NCBI GenBank assembly: GCA_036245805.1
Contig: BTRK01000006.1
Span: forward strand, 24,646,365-24,710,364
Direction: 5' to 3'
From: Pristionchus mayeri
Lineage: Eukaryota > Nematoda > Chromadorea > Rhabditida > Neodiplogasteridae
Length of the DNA stretch: 64,000 bases
Shown here piece by piece: positions 45,481 through 56,863 of the stretch. The notes beneath the pieces are model-generated. The model was not told where the DNA came from, made no database searches, and saw only the letters and a program-made list of their open reading frames with translations. The first letter of the stretch is position 1, and each line of letters begins with the position of its first letter. The position numbers and the translations under genes are program-made.

Positions 45481-47619
45481 TTAGGTTGTTGCGAAAGTCT
45501 TGCTCGATTTTATCATTTTAATTCTTCTCTCTGCGTTGGCATTCGAATTCATTTCAGATTTACCTGGTTTTTCTTATTCTATGAGGATCTCAATGTTCAT
45601 TCTAGCGCACCTTAGATCAGACCTCCCATTTCATTTAGTAATGCTTACTTATAGTTCAAATCTTGCGATATGAGTTAATCAAGATGACTTTTCCTTCTAT
45701 CATAATTTTATGGAGAATAGAGATATTAGGTTGGCAAGAAAGTTTTGTCGCATTTTTCTCGACAGATTCAGAGCCCTCGTGTTTGCTTCCTTGTTAATAT
45801 CAGGAGTCCTGCTTTTTGTGCAATATAGATACATGTTCATATATTATTAGCATATGTTTGGCATTATCCTATGCGTTCAATCGAGAAATATGCATTAGTA
45901 TGTAGGGAATAAATTCGATACTCAAGTCTGTTTATCCTCCTCTCTGGTTCAACTGCATCCGATTCCAAACACAACCTAGTGGACACGCATCTGGATCATT
46001 CCTTCTCTCTACCGCTGTACGAAGTTGGCTCAACGATATCGGTATTTGTGTGTGTGTTATGTGATTGAAATGGGTAGGAGACATGAAGATACATACCTAA
46101 TCAAAATTCGCCTTCGTTACAAAGCAGCAGCTGTCCTCAATCTCACTATGCGGTATTTTTGAAGCACCATTAGGGGCATTCCCCCATATAAATATGGGGA
46201 TTCACGCAATCGAGAGGGTACAAAAACGAATGAATTTCAAAAGCTTTGGTTTTACGAAATTTTTCTCGCTGTGAAAATGTGTGTCTCTAAGAATTTTTCA
46301 ATTGTTGAAACTCTTTCGAATCACAGGAAATGAAATTATAGAAGTGGGTGTATAAGGGACTGCATAGAATTTTGAGCACAACTTGCAGCCAGTTGGTGCG
46401 GATTGCAAGGAGTTAGGTATCTCCAAACACTATTTTCGGTGCTGAAAATTGTTGGTCTCACTTACGCTTAGTTTTCCTGTCCGTAATTGATCCGAGCTTC
46501 TCTACGAAATACGCCCCGGCATACACTATTCAAATACTCGATATGAATTGATTTCCTTTCAGAAGACACTAATGGGGTGATATTTTCTTTATTCCATATG
46601 ACTCACGAATCCGCTATATAAGAATCGGAGCATCATTTGGTTTAGCCAGTAGTTGATTTATTCCTCTATTATACTCATAGAGTTCCCACATCGTTGTGCT
46701 ATCCAACTAACACTCGTGTTCGGCTATACACGCTTATTCAGCAGAATTGTGATAGATTTTTTTGATAGTGTCGCCATGGATGTCTATGAGTTTGTGAAAC
46801 CATTGCTCCTGTCCAACTGGTAGTGATGCTGCTCCTACTCTGCCTAATTATAGTCTGAGTACAAGCTATGTAACGCTGATAATAATTAAGATTCAATGAT
46901 TGCCAAAATGGATTTTCACTAATTTGTTTAAATTTCCAAAATGCGACAGAACTTTCTTGCCAGCCTGATATGACCATACCTGAAGTACAAGCGTACATAG
47001 CTATGTTAATACATAACTTATGATCACTTACTATAAGTCAGTGCTAAATTCTCTTCTTTAGACGTGTACCTTTTTGGGAATTTATAGTGAACACCTTTTA
47101 GCTAAATATGATTTTGTCTTCACGTTTTTGGGTAAGGAGACGCATGGGTCAATATCGATCGAAATGATAATTATCTTATTCTGTTCTTCTTAAAAATGAA
47201 GTACCGGAATTATTCATAATTGCGTTGACTAGATATGGCTATTCAAATCATTGAAAGGGTTCTTGGAATGCTGAATTTGATATTTCTATCAAGTTTTCAT
47301 TTCTTGCGCAGCTTGAATGATGTGCTGGTGTTAACGAGCACACTATGCTCTTCCAAAATATATATGGATATTATTTGAACTTCGAGCTCTTGTATCTGAC
47401 AGATCAGAATTCACACCAAATTTCGTTGAAAAAGTTCGCAAAATTTTTGCTAATTTATGAAATCTCAAATTTCATGGAATGTATTCTGATCACGATTGAA
47501 ATTAATTATGCTCGTGAAACAACGGTTCTTCAACAATTCTGAGATATCAGGCACTGGAGTTCAGAAGGGAGAAACATCGGGAAGATCAAACGCCGAGCAA
47601 GACTTTCGCAACAACAGAA
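45481..47619. mobile_element. Outer mariner-like element, degenerate
   Basis: The left end reads TTAGGTTGTTGCGAAAGTCT and the right end is its near reverse complement (CGAGCAAGACTTTCGCAACA at 47594-47613). About 23 of the terminal bases pair, followed by divergence. The TTAGGTTG start resembles Tc1/mariner-superfamily termini. A TA precedes the left end but the right flank is not clear. A second element (45726-46968) is inserted inside, leaving about 245 bases of the outer element on the left and 650 on the right. No intact transposase or recognisable catalytic motif was found in these parts. Confidence 0.65.
45726..46968. mobile_element. Inner mariner-like element with TA duplication
   Basis: The left terminus TTAGGTTGGCAAGAAAGTTT pairs with the right terminus, whose reverse complement is TCAGGCTGGCAAGAAAGTTC; about 27 of 30 bases match. 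TA dinucleotides border both sides (45724-45725 and 46969-46970), the target duplication of Tc1/mariner elements. The length, 1243 bases, is that of an autonomous mariner, but I found no open transposase frame and no D,D34D-type motif, so it is decayed or non-autonomous. It is nested in the outer element. Confidence 0.78.
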
Positions 47620-47698
47620 TGACTTTGAGAAAGCGTTGAATACTTGCTCAGTCCATACTCTGTCGTCCAAAGAAATCATAAGCACCGACAGTAATAAT

Positions 47699-48200
47699 AC
47701 AGAGCCGCACGGTGTCCTCCCAGACGAGAGCGGGTCGCATTAGGTCGCATCCCTCCCAGAGGCAATTCAAAGTGTGTATTTTTCGCTGAATTTTTGGTTG
47801 TGGGTTTTTCTGATAACCATCAACCGATCTGCGAAAAATCTACGTTTCAAAATATTCAGTTTGAGTCACCGTTCAGGTGGGTCATCCTTGGAGTCCCCTC
47901 TCATTCCCCTCCCTCATTTCCCTACAACACAGCTCATTAACCTGAATAAAGAGGAATGGTATCGTAGGGAAATGAGGAGAGGGGATGAGAGAGACTCCAA
48001 AGATGACCAATCCGAACAGAAGCTAAAACTGAATATTTTGAAACGCAGATTTCGCAGTTCGATTGGTTGTTGTAAGAAGAACCCAAAGCCGAAAATTCAG
48101 CGAAAAATGAACACTTTGAAGTGTATTAGGGAGTGATGCGACCTAATGCGACCCGCCGCGCCGCACCGCTCTCGTCTGGGAGGAGACCGTGCGGTACTGT
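47699..48200. mobile_element. 502-base palindromic element with 6-base target duplication
   Basis: The whole element folds on itself in arms of about 240 bases. It starts ACAGAGCCGCACGG and ends CCGTGCGGTACTGT. AATAAT flanks it on both sides (47693-47698 and 48201-48206), a probable target duplication. Inner blocks such as TCCTCCCAGACGAGAG, GGTCGCATTAGGTCGCAT and GTTTCAAAATATTCAGTTT occur in both arms in inverted order. No transposase is encoded. The superfamily is unclear. Confidence 0.82.
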
Positions 48201-48206
48201 AATAAT

Positions 48207-49082
48207 TTATCTACGCCCGAGGCGCGACGATAAGGAAAAATAAGTATGAAGCAATGAGCAATCAGATATTCCAAATAAAATTAACAAACAAGATGGTTGT
48301 CTTTATTGCTTCTGTGCAGATGGAAGCTTAGTTGAGAGGTCAAGGGTGACAAGGATATCAAAGGCTAAAGTACCAGAATGAGAAGTGGCATCGTGCATAT
48401 ACTTGTTCGAACTTTGATGAAAACTGAATCGGAAGAGTACATTATGTCATCCGTATTTCTTCTCACTCTCTCTTGCTCGTCATATTCGAACATTATCCAT
48501 TCACATTCCCTTCGTTCTCCATCCAGAGGGAAAGCGTAAACTGAGGAGTTCGAGTACACTTCCTTTTTCTTAGGATTCTAAATTCTCCCTATAAAGTCGG
48601 GAAGCATCGTAAATGGATGGTCGCGATGCGTGCAACTTCTAACTCGCTCGCCATGCAATGTACTTGATGCTTTACCCTTTGCAGTATAAAAAAATTACAA
48701 TAAATTTAAATTAATTACCTTTCAGACTTGAAACGTCAGGAACACTACCATTATCATTCTACTTTTGTTTGCTAATTTGGGAATCCATCTCATCCACCTC
48801 CACACCTCCTCACCACAAGCTGAAATATGAAAAAATACTGAGGCTTTTCGATAGTTGCCTTTCGATCTCTCGGTCCAAAGGTCGTCTCTCTGTGATAATT
48901 ATTCTTGTTAGTTCTCAGTGCGATTGACGTCGATCAGACAGAAACGTGATCCCTATCGGAATGTGATAAGAAGAGCCGATTATGAGAAGGTTACAGATTA
49001 AAAGGAGATGAGAGACGCTGCACCTTGGTATCGTTTTCGTCCAATCGAATATGTTTCGATTGATTCTCCTTGTTTGCAGGTA
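48207..49082. other. Spacer upstream of the plus-strand lysozyme gene
   Basis: No exon is supported. It should include the lysozyme promoter. Composition is mixed, with AT-rich parts near 48680-48720. Confidence 0.5.
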
Positions 49083-49157
49083 ATGAGATCCTTAGTCCTT
49101 CTCCTTTCATCCCTCGCCCTCACTTCGGCCACTCTCGGATTCGATGCTGAGCAGGTG

Positions 49158-49253
<96 letters not shown>

Positions 49254-50178
49254 GGGGGAGAGGGGGGGAGGAGTGGAGACGAATATGATTGCAGGCAATT
49301 TCATCGCCGACCTTCTCTTGTCTCAAGAGCAACGGCTATTCCTTCTACATCTCTCGAATCTATCGATCCAATGGAGCAGTCAGTCCCGTTCCCTTTGCCC
49401 ACTCTCTTCCCGTCTCAATGAGGAATATTCCATCTAAAAGGGCATAATTTGCAGCTAGACAGCACTGGAGTGCAGAACATCAAGAACGCATGGTCGTCAG
49501 GTTAGAATGGTAGTATGATGATGAGTGAGATTGAGACTCTTAGCCGCAGATCAGGTCACTAACGTATCCATGCGTCTATCGATCTATTAATTCCGTGATA
49601 TAAATAAGTATTCCCCAATTAATTGAATGGTTCAGGTGGCAGCAGCGCTCAATTCAGTGAAGAATGGAGGGACGAAGATCGGAATGATCTGGCTAGATGT
49701 CGAGATATACAACTGGGGGACAAACCAGGTGACTAGCAGACGAAATCGGCCAATGAGTGAATGAATTGAGAATACGAACAGACAGTTCATCCTCGATATG
49801 GCGAATAAAGCAGTGGCAATGGGATACAAGGTAGTCACCACCTGAAGATGGATCAATCAATCAATTCGCAGGTCGGAATCTACACGAACAACAATAACTG
49901 GCAGAGCATCGTGGGAATTGATTGGAATGGAGTGAGCAAGTACCCCCTCTGGTGGGCCAACTACAATGGACAGGTGAGTACAGTCCAGTAATTGATCCTT
50001 GATCTTCCATACTCAGGCCAACCTCAATAACTTCAAGCCTTTCGGAGGATGGAGCAAACCTGCCATTCACCAGGTGGGGTTTATTGACTAGCCATGATGC
50101 AATTGTTCATTTCAGTACACTGGAGACGTGAAGGGACCCTGCTCTGTCGGAAACTTCGACCAGAATTACGAACCATGA
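49083..50178 (+). CDS. GH25-type lysozyme, nematode lys family
   Basis: Secreted muramidase-like protein expected to act on bacterial peptidoglycan in the gut. Eight exons join in phase to 184 residues: 49083-49154, 49295-49378, 49455-49500, 49643-49728, 49786-49830, 49872-49973, 50017-50073, 50116-50178. The signal peptide is [18 protein letters not shown], followed at once by GFDAE, the N-terminal catalytic-site Asp of GH25. Next come [32 protein letters not shown] (the DxE motif), [20 protein letters not shown] and [14 protein letters not shown]. The motif set and length match C. elegans lys-1-like proteins. A paralogue on the opposite strand lies at 56864-57796. The first intron is largely an (AG)n repeat. 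Confidence 0.93.
49161..49250. repeat. (AG)n microsatellite
   Basis: About 45 AG units nearly fill the 140-base first intron of the lysozyme gene. Arg/Glu and Ser/Leu open frames across it are artefacts of the repeat. Confidence 0.97.
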
Positions 50179-53100
50179 AAACCAAAATATGCAAGACAAT
50201 AAATAATTGGAGTCAGAATAAAATAAGGATTCGTTCAATTAGTTGTCCAATCAGTGGGAGAGGCATCTGTTTCCCTCTCCTGTCTCTTTCCTTCTTTCAT
50301 TCATCACACCTCAGCCGTTCACTTTAGTGTGGCTCTTTCTCTTTCTCCGAATGCCTTCTCCATCTTTCTTCCATTCTTGTCCAACTCCACTTGTAGTTTC
50401 AATGAAAATTGTAGGGTTTGAGGAGAATATTCGAGAAAGATTCCTGCAAAGAATTGAGAATAGCTCATGGAATTCTCCGAAAGGGGCGACGTAATTCCTA
50501 TACGCGGGTTGTCTCATTATCGAGTCTCCCGATTGTTTCACTTCCGATCGAGAGAGGAATTTCCAATCCTCACTCATTCGAATCTCATTGGACTGCTTGA
50601 TGGAACTGACGTCTTCCTTGGAGGGAGTCCTCCTCCATCAGAGAAGAGACTGAAGAGATTCTCTGCCGATCCTTCTCATTGTTCTCTTCATCGTTGCCCT
50701 TCTCCCTCTGACATCATCCCATCCCCTCCCTCTCCCCACCCTCCTCCCCCCTCCCTCTCCTCATTCCTCTCCATTCCCTTCATCTTCTGACCGTTCTCCT
50801 GTCGCTTCTGATTAATCTCACTCCGACGAAGGAAGACACTAATTTGATCTGAGATGAAGAAGGAGAGAGACGAGGGAGACTGTATAGATGCCCCTCAATC
50901 TTCGTCCTCCTTCTGTCCTTCCCACGGGATTCAAACACTTCCTCCTCATTTCATCTCATCACGCACAATCGCTCTTTCACGTACACATTTTGCTAATTTG
51001 AGAAGAATTGGGAAGACGTAATGGGTCTCTTGGATGTTTCATCCCCTCAGGAGACACTCGAATCCTCCTTCACTGCTGATAATCCCCGAGTCTCCATTTC
51101 GTAAATCTTGAGACTTCAAGATTTCTTGAAGGCAAATGATGATGGCTCCTATTATTCACTCGTCAGCTTATGAAGCGTTTCCTGGGAGGAGGAAGGGATG
51201 AGGGGATTTTCTTTGTTATTTCCCCTCATCGAAACGATCTCATGGTTCGTATTCCCAGTGTATCTTCAATGTAGACTAGGCTATCGCTAGAACCTTTACA
51301 TATGTATAATTCCATTCTGATGTGAGGTAGAGGAAGGAATTCCTAGAGGGGGAGAATTAATGTTGACACTTGGCTGCTACGGTTTCCCCTGAATGAGTTG
51401 TAGTCACGAACAGAGTCGAGGTGTCCCTCAGTCCAATGGATGTTCACCATGCAGTTCTGTATTCCACTCGCTCGTCTCTCTACCATAACTCCATGCTTTC
51501 TAACATCTCATTTCCTATTTCCAACTTCCCTTTGTCGACACAAACTCAATTCTTTCTCTCACTCAAAAATATTTTCGTTAGATGTTTTCCATTTTCAGTG
51601 CTGAAAAATGGCGATTATTGAAGTGGGGTGAAATCTCCTCTTAAATGCGTATGTTACCTATTTACTATTTGGAATAGGGTGAATCATTCCATCTGTCAAC
51701 TGCATATTCCCTGTTTCGATGCAGTCTTTCTCCTCTCATCATCATCATTCTTCTCCCCAAGTCATTTGAACAGCTATTGTAAGAACGATTCCCCTATACT
51801 CAATCATCGAATTCTGGACATTCTTCATTCAGTCCTCCCTCTCTTTTCGTGTTTCTCAATCGAATCTTAGTGGCATCATTCCCTCATATCTTCCCACGCA
51901 GTTCAATGAGTGGATGTGCTTGAACGGGTCCTTGTAATCTCCTTGACCACCCTCGCCCTTCCTCCCCCTTTCCACTCATTCCATCTCCTCTCCTCTCCAC
52001 TTCGACTCTTCGACTCGACTTCAAGTCGAAGTGTAGAGGAAAAATAGGCTCTTAGCTATGCAAATTGGCCATTGGCACTAGTGTGCGTCACCTCTAGGAG
52101 AGATTGAGAGTGAGATTTCCCTCGATGGAAGAAGTCCTCCACTCCCTCTCTCGCCATCTCCAGACGTGCTTACAGTCTAGACCATTGACTCCTACACTGC
52201 GACCAGCCCCCATTTGACGCCCTCTTTCCTTCTCTCTTCTACTTATCTACTTCCCATTATGAAAGCAGGCAAAGAAGACCAATTACGGGTATTCTTCTCC
52301 ACCAATCAAACCTCGTATTTCTCAATCGATGATCACTTCATCTCGAAACTCTCAATTTTCTTCCTTCCTCTCACCATCTCAGAATAACTTCATTCCCTCG
52401 TCATTTCTCTCCGTGTAAATTTACGCGGAAGCGATTTACTAATCGAATCTTCTGATTATTCGTGAGCTTTAGTAGAGAGGAAGAGATGGAGGAGGGAAGA
52501 TGTTGCACTTCATTCCATTCCCAGATTCTCCCTCTCCAGATTCGATACCTCGATGAATAGTTCACTAGACCATCTTTGAATATTTCCACACTTTCTCCCT
52601 TTCGTCAGAATTCTCTCACAACACTGCACACATGGAATATACAGGGTTATTCTCATTTATGCCAACCAACTTCCATATTTATTGCTTCTCGGACTTTCTG
52701 TGCTAAATCCAACAAGTTCACATTAGATTCTTTCATTCCACTCAACTTCGACTCTTTTTCTCAATCGACAACAGACTGATATCATGCACCGTATAATTTG
52801 ATTGCTATGAGTGAGCGGACTCAATTCGACTTCACTCCTTCATATACTCCCCTCCCTCAACTTTGCGCTTGATGTGACAAGCGAATATTAGACGCTTTTC
52901 TATCTACGCCTCTTCATGTTATGCCTTTGTGAGATCTGGCCGGAAATAGAGAGAGGACATCGAGAAGAAAGAATTCCCCTTGAGTTCGATGGGAGAAGGA
53001 AGGATCAGTGAGTGGTTGAACCAGCCATTCATCGAATCGACAACCTTCCCTTCCACTCTCCACTATAGGTCGTCGTGCTCATAAAATAATGCATGGCCGC

Positions 53101-54238
53101 CCGTTTAGGAAGGGAAAGGCAGCAGTCACTTTGGTCTGATTCCCTTCCCTTCTCTCAATTTTCACTCCTCTCTCTCATCTAGTAATTGATAGACTGTCCA
53201 ACTTCACCGTGTGTCACAAATACGTCACTCGTTCTTAATATCGAATGATTCTTCTCGAGTAGATCACTCCTCCTTTCGTGGGTGAGACATTCTTGTTACC
53301 ATCTGAAGAGAGGCAGGTGGATTTATCCCTATTCTCAGAAACAAATGACCACTCTTTTTATCGCTGCATTACAAATGAGATGGAATATACAACATTTGGG
53401 AAGTTTGTTACCCATCCCCCACCTCTCGATCCACTTCCTCTTCCGCTTACTTCTGAGGTGGGGGAGGACTCACATTAGAAGATCTGCAGAGGAAGAGGAG
53501 GAGATGAGGAAACTAAGTGAGAAGAGAACTAAACGTCATTCGAATCCACGCTCACTTTTATTACTCGACACTTGGCGTGAGTCGGTGAGTGTCCACAGTG
53601 TCCACTCTGAGACATTCGACTCTTTTCTATTCTCGTCATTCATCGGAAGTAACAACTGCACAATCACAGAATCTCTCTACAATTAGTTGATGTTTCTCTT
53701 TCTTCTTCTCTTCATTCTTCCCTTCCCAATCTTCTTTCTCTTCCCTGCTCGATTCTCCTTCTCACGATATCGAAGGAGAAGTCTTCTTTTTCTTCTAAAA
53801 TCTCCTCTTCATCCTTCTCCCCATTTTACTGTTTTCCTCCCATTTGATTCCTCTTCTAGTGATATCACGCATCTTTTCTTATTCGTTCATTCTCTCTGCC
53901 CTCCTCCTCCTCCTCCCCCTCCTTCTCCTCCTCCTCCTCCTCTTCATCCTTCCGTTCTCTCAGTCTTTCAGCATCCTTCGTCTCTGCATTTCCAAGTCCT
54001 CTTTCTCCTCATCATTCAGTGGTCTTTCACGAATTCAGCCCCGTTTAGAAGCTGAAATCAGCTGCACTCCAGTTGAAACCAAAAAAGGTGCACAGATGAC
54101 GAATCGAATTACCCCACCCACACGTGATAAGTTCCCTGCTGACAACCTCGATTGCGCGTTATCTTGCCGGAATGATCTCCTCTCCTTCTCTATCTCTTCA
54201 GGTACTACCACAGGGCATCGTAGTGCCCACTGCAGAGA
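50179..54238. other. 4-kb pyrimidine-rich spacer before the neuropeptide gene
   Basis: After the lysozyme 3' UTR no exon is supported. Much of the plus strand is C/T-rich (about 50270-50790, 51420-51560, 51880-52020, 53680-54000), with CTCCTC repeats near 53900-53945. Open frames are Ser/Leu/Pro strings. The right end probably holds the promoter or 5' UTR of the neuropeptide precursor gene. Confidence 0.5.
50198..50203 (+). terminator. Polyadenylation signal of the lysozyme gene
   Basis: AATAAA lies 20 bases after the lysozyme stop codon, a normal distance for a nematode 3' UTR. A second AATAAA occurs at about 50219. Confidence 0.65.
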
Positions 54239-56113
54239 ATGCTCCCGAGCTACAGCAGACTGGGATGGGAGGTGAGCCCCCCTCTCCCCCCCCCTCCCCC
54301 CTTCCCCATCAACCCTTCATTCTAGGTGTGTGCTGCTGTCTTTCTGCTGGCAGTCGCAACTTCGGCCTTTTCCATTCGAGACTTCGTTCGAGTCGGAGGA
54401 AAGAGAGCAGCAGATGAACCAGGTTGGATCGAAGAGGAGAGGGAAGATTCTCACTCTGAGATAGATGGGATGGGAAACCACTGAGGATGGTTCTAAGCGG
54501 AGGAAATATTAATTCAACTCGAATAAACGAGAATGAAAACGTCACTTGTACTCATAGGCAAACAAGTAAAAGGGTGTTGGCCAGTCAACTGTAAAGTTTT
54601 CCTCGACTTCTATTTGATCTTAGGACAAGAAATTTATTCACTTGGATTCTGGGAACTGACCGTATTCGATGAATATTTTAAAGCAAAAAATAGGAATACA
54701 ATTACATACATTCTGCTGAATAATTAAAATTGAATTTTATTTCAGTGAAATGCCCCACTTGGCATCCATTCGAGTGCCCCTCTGGACAGTGTGTTCCCAT
54801 TAAGTGAGTAGATCGAGTCTACCACGTTTACAATTCAATTAAAAGTATATACCAGGTTTTCCCAATAAGCAGAAACATATTTAGTGATAACTTCGTCGAC
54901 AGAGCTATTCGATGGGATGCCTTCCCTGAGTGAGTACTCCCTTGCAGGTATCTGTGTGATGGATCCAAGGACTGCGCTGACGGATACGACGAGGACTCCA
55001 ATATGTGCACTGCAGGTCATTCCCACCCCCTATCACCCCCTCTCCCCCCTCTGTCTACCCCCCCCCCCCTCCCCCATTGAAATGTCTCTTCGAACTGCTG
55101 CAATACCGAATTCACTCTGGCGGAAGGGATTGCCCTTCGTATTCTTTGGGTGGGCGTGGAGGGTAAATGGAAGTGGACGGACCCAGACAACTTTTGCATT
55201 TCGTTGCATCCGGTCTCTATGGGTCGAGAATGACGGCAAGTTCACTTTAGATGGAAAGAGTCGAAGAGGAAGTGAGAGGGAGGAAGAGAGGAACAGGAAG
55301 AGAGGAACGAATCTGCAACGAAGAACTCACACTTTAGAGGAGCGAACTATTAGAGGGTGGAAGTGACGTTTGAATGGGAGGGGAATTCCGTCCTGAGGAG
55401 ATGAGAAGGGGTGGAATATCTACTCTTTCTCTCTTCAGCTACTCGTCCTCCCGTGGAAGAGACTGCTGCCTTCCTCAATGCAGTCATCACAGCTCACAGT
55501 CCAGACTTCTTCGTCAAGGTCTGCCAATCTCTCTCCACACCACTCAATTCGACCATTGAGGTGTTCGGGCCGAAAGCTCGGAATAACTTCTCGGAGATGG
55601 GAGGAGTGGACAGAGTCGCCGTTGCCATCTCACGTATGCATTATTACTCAATCAATACTAAACACGACCGAGCATCTAGAACAGAGAACCGATTCCCTTA
55701 TTCCTTATTATGGTGGTAGGTTTGTGTTCAGAGACTCCTCGTGCGGATGACTTCGCCAAGTCAGTGGGAATGAATGAGGAAGAGTTGATGAGGATGGTCG
55801 AAGTGCTGGAGGGAGTCATGAATGGAAGTGGAGATGTTAGTCAGCCTAATACACAGACATTAAAAAAAGTACAGAAACAATCCGAAATCGATTCTAGTTA
55901 TTTCGCAGTTGTCTTCGAAAATTCCAACAGATGACGCTTATAAATCGTTCCATCAACCTTCTTTTGCTCTTGTCGTCGATTTATATTTCATGAATTGTCC
56001 CACAATCTCCGATATTTCCCAATTGAATTCTCTCATTGCAGGGTCTCACTTCAGACGAAGCGAACAGCTTCCGATTCCTCGTCCAGAAACTGCAAGAGAC
56101 TGGTTTCTTCTGA
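54239..56113 (+). CDS. LDLa-containing neuropeptide precursor, prohormone-4 type
   Basis: Secreted precursor resembling insect prohormone-4. Eight exons join in phase to 194 residues: 54239-54271, 54326-54422, 54746-54803, 54948-55015, 55439-55518, 55561-55633, 55732-55835, 56042-56113. A hydrophobic signal (VCAAVFLLAVATSA) is followed directly by FSIRDFVRVGGKR, a short peptide ending at a dibasic cleavage site, in the position of the insect IDLSRF peptide. Then comes one LDL-receptor class A domain (CPTWHPFECPSGQCVPIK joined to YLCDGSKDCADGYDEDSNMC) with all six Cys and the acidic Ca2+-binding residues. The conserved C-terminal region includes ATRPPVEETAAFLNAV, MGGVDRVAVAIS and FLVQKLQETGFF, as in the insect proteins. 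Intron 55519-55560 is 42 bases and in frame. The receptor and exact processing are not known from sequence. Confidence 0.8.
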
Positions 56114-56863
56114 TCATTGCATCTACAGTACTTCCATGAAGGAGTGGCTACCATAACCTAGTCGATCGATAACTGATCTCAGTCGTCTTCTCGTTCCCAT
56201 AGACCGCAACATCTGCTCGATCTCTCTAACTTTTCCTGTAACCACGCACGAATAAACATCTTCAGCTGTTTTCATTAATGGATAATCTCGATCATATGAT
56301 ACATAAACAATGTTTGTCGATGCTAGAAGCAGCTCAATATAGAGGGTAGATACTGAATGGAGTAGGGGGTGGAGAAACCCGCGTCGTGGTCCTTCCGGAG
56401 GTGGGAGAGTGAAGTGACAGGCAAGAGGAACTCGTACACATCCAACAGTACCCAATTGCAATTGGGGAGAGTAGAGCACAGCTGACAATTCACTCAGCTC
56501 TTTTTTTCAATACTGTGCATCTCATTAGCAGTTGTTTTCTGATTAACGCCCATCGTCTATTCACAATAGTCTTCTCCCTGGTGATTACATTGCATACACG
56601 CAAAACCGAAGATCAGTCCGCTACGTCTTCCTTATCTGGAACCATTGACGTATTCCCATGAATGTGTGAAGAGTCGCTTGATTCTTCCATCTCTCTTCTT
56701 CCCCGTACTTCTATTTCCTCAGTCCTCACATATTTATAATTTTCATTTACACGTCATTCCATTTATATTCTTGATGAAAACAAAACAATTTTAATGCGCA
56801 CAGTGAACCAAAGCGTTGACTTGAACATCACTCAAAGTGTTCAATGTTTATCTTTGGAAGTTT
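56114..56863. other. Convergent spacer between neuropeptide and lysozyme genes
   Basis: It should contain the 3' UTRs of both flanking genes. No exon or repeat was recognised. Confidence 0.5.

Noticed and set aside
46738..47542. Open frames inside the nested mariner-like elements
   Set aside because: None shows a mariner transposase motif such as the HDNARPH block, and they cross element boundaries or lack length.
47774..48136. 120-codon open frame in the 502-base palindrome
   Set aside because: It runs across both halves of the palindrome, so it has no independent support as a gene.
49008..49421. Long Arg/Glu and Ser/Leu open frames around the (AG)n run
   Set aside because: They are translations of a simple repeat within the first lysozyme intron; the real exons use other boundaries.
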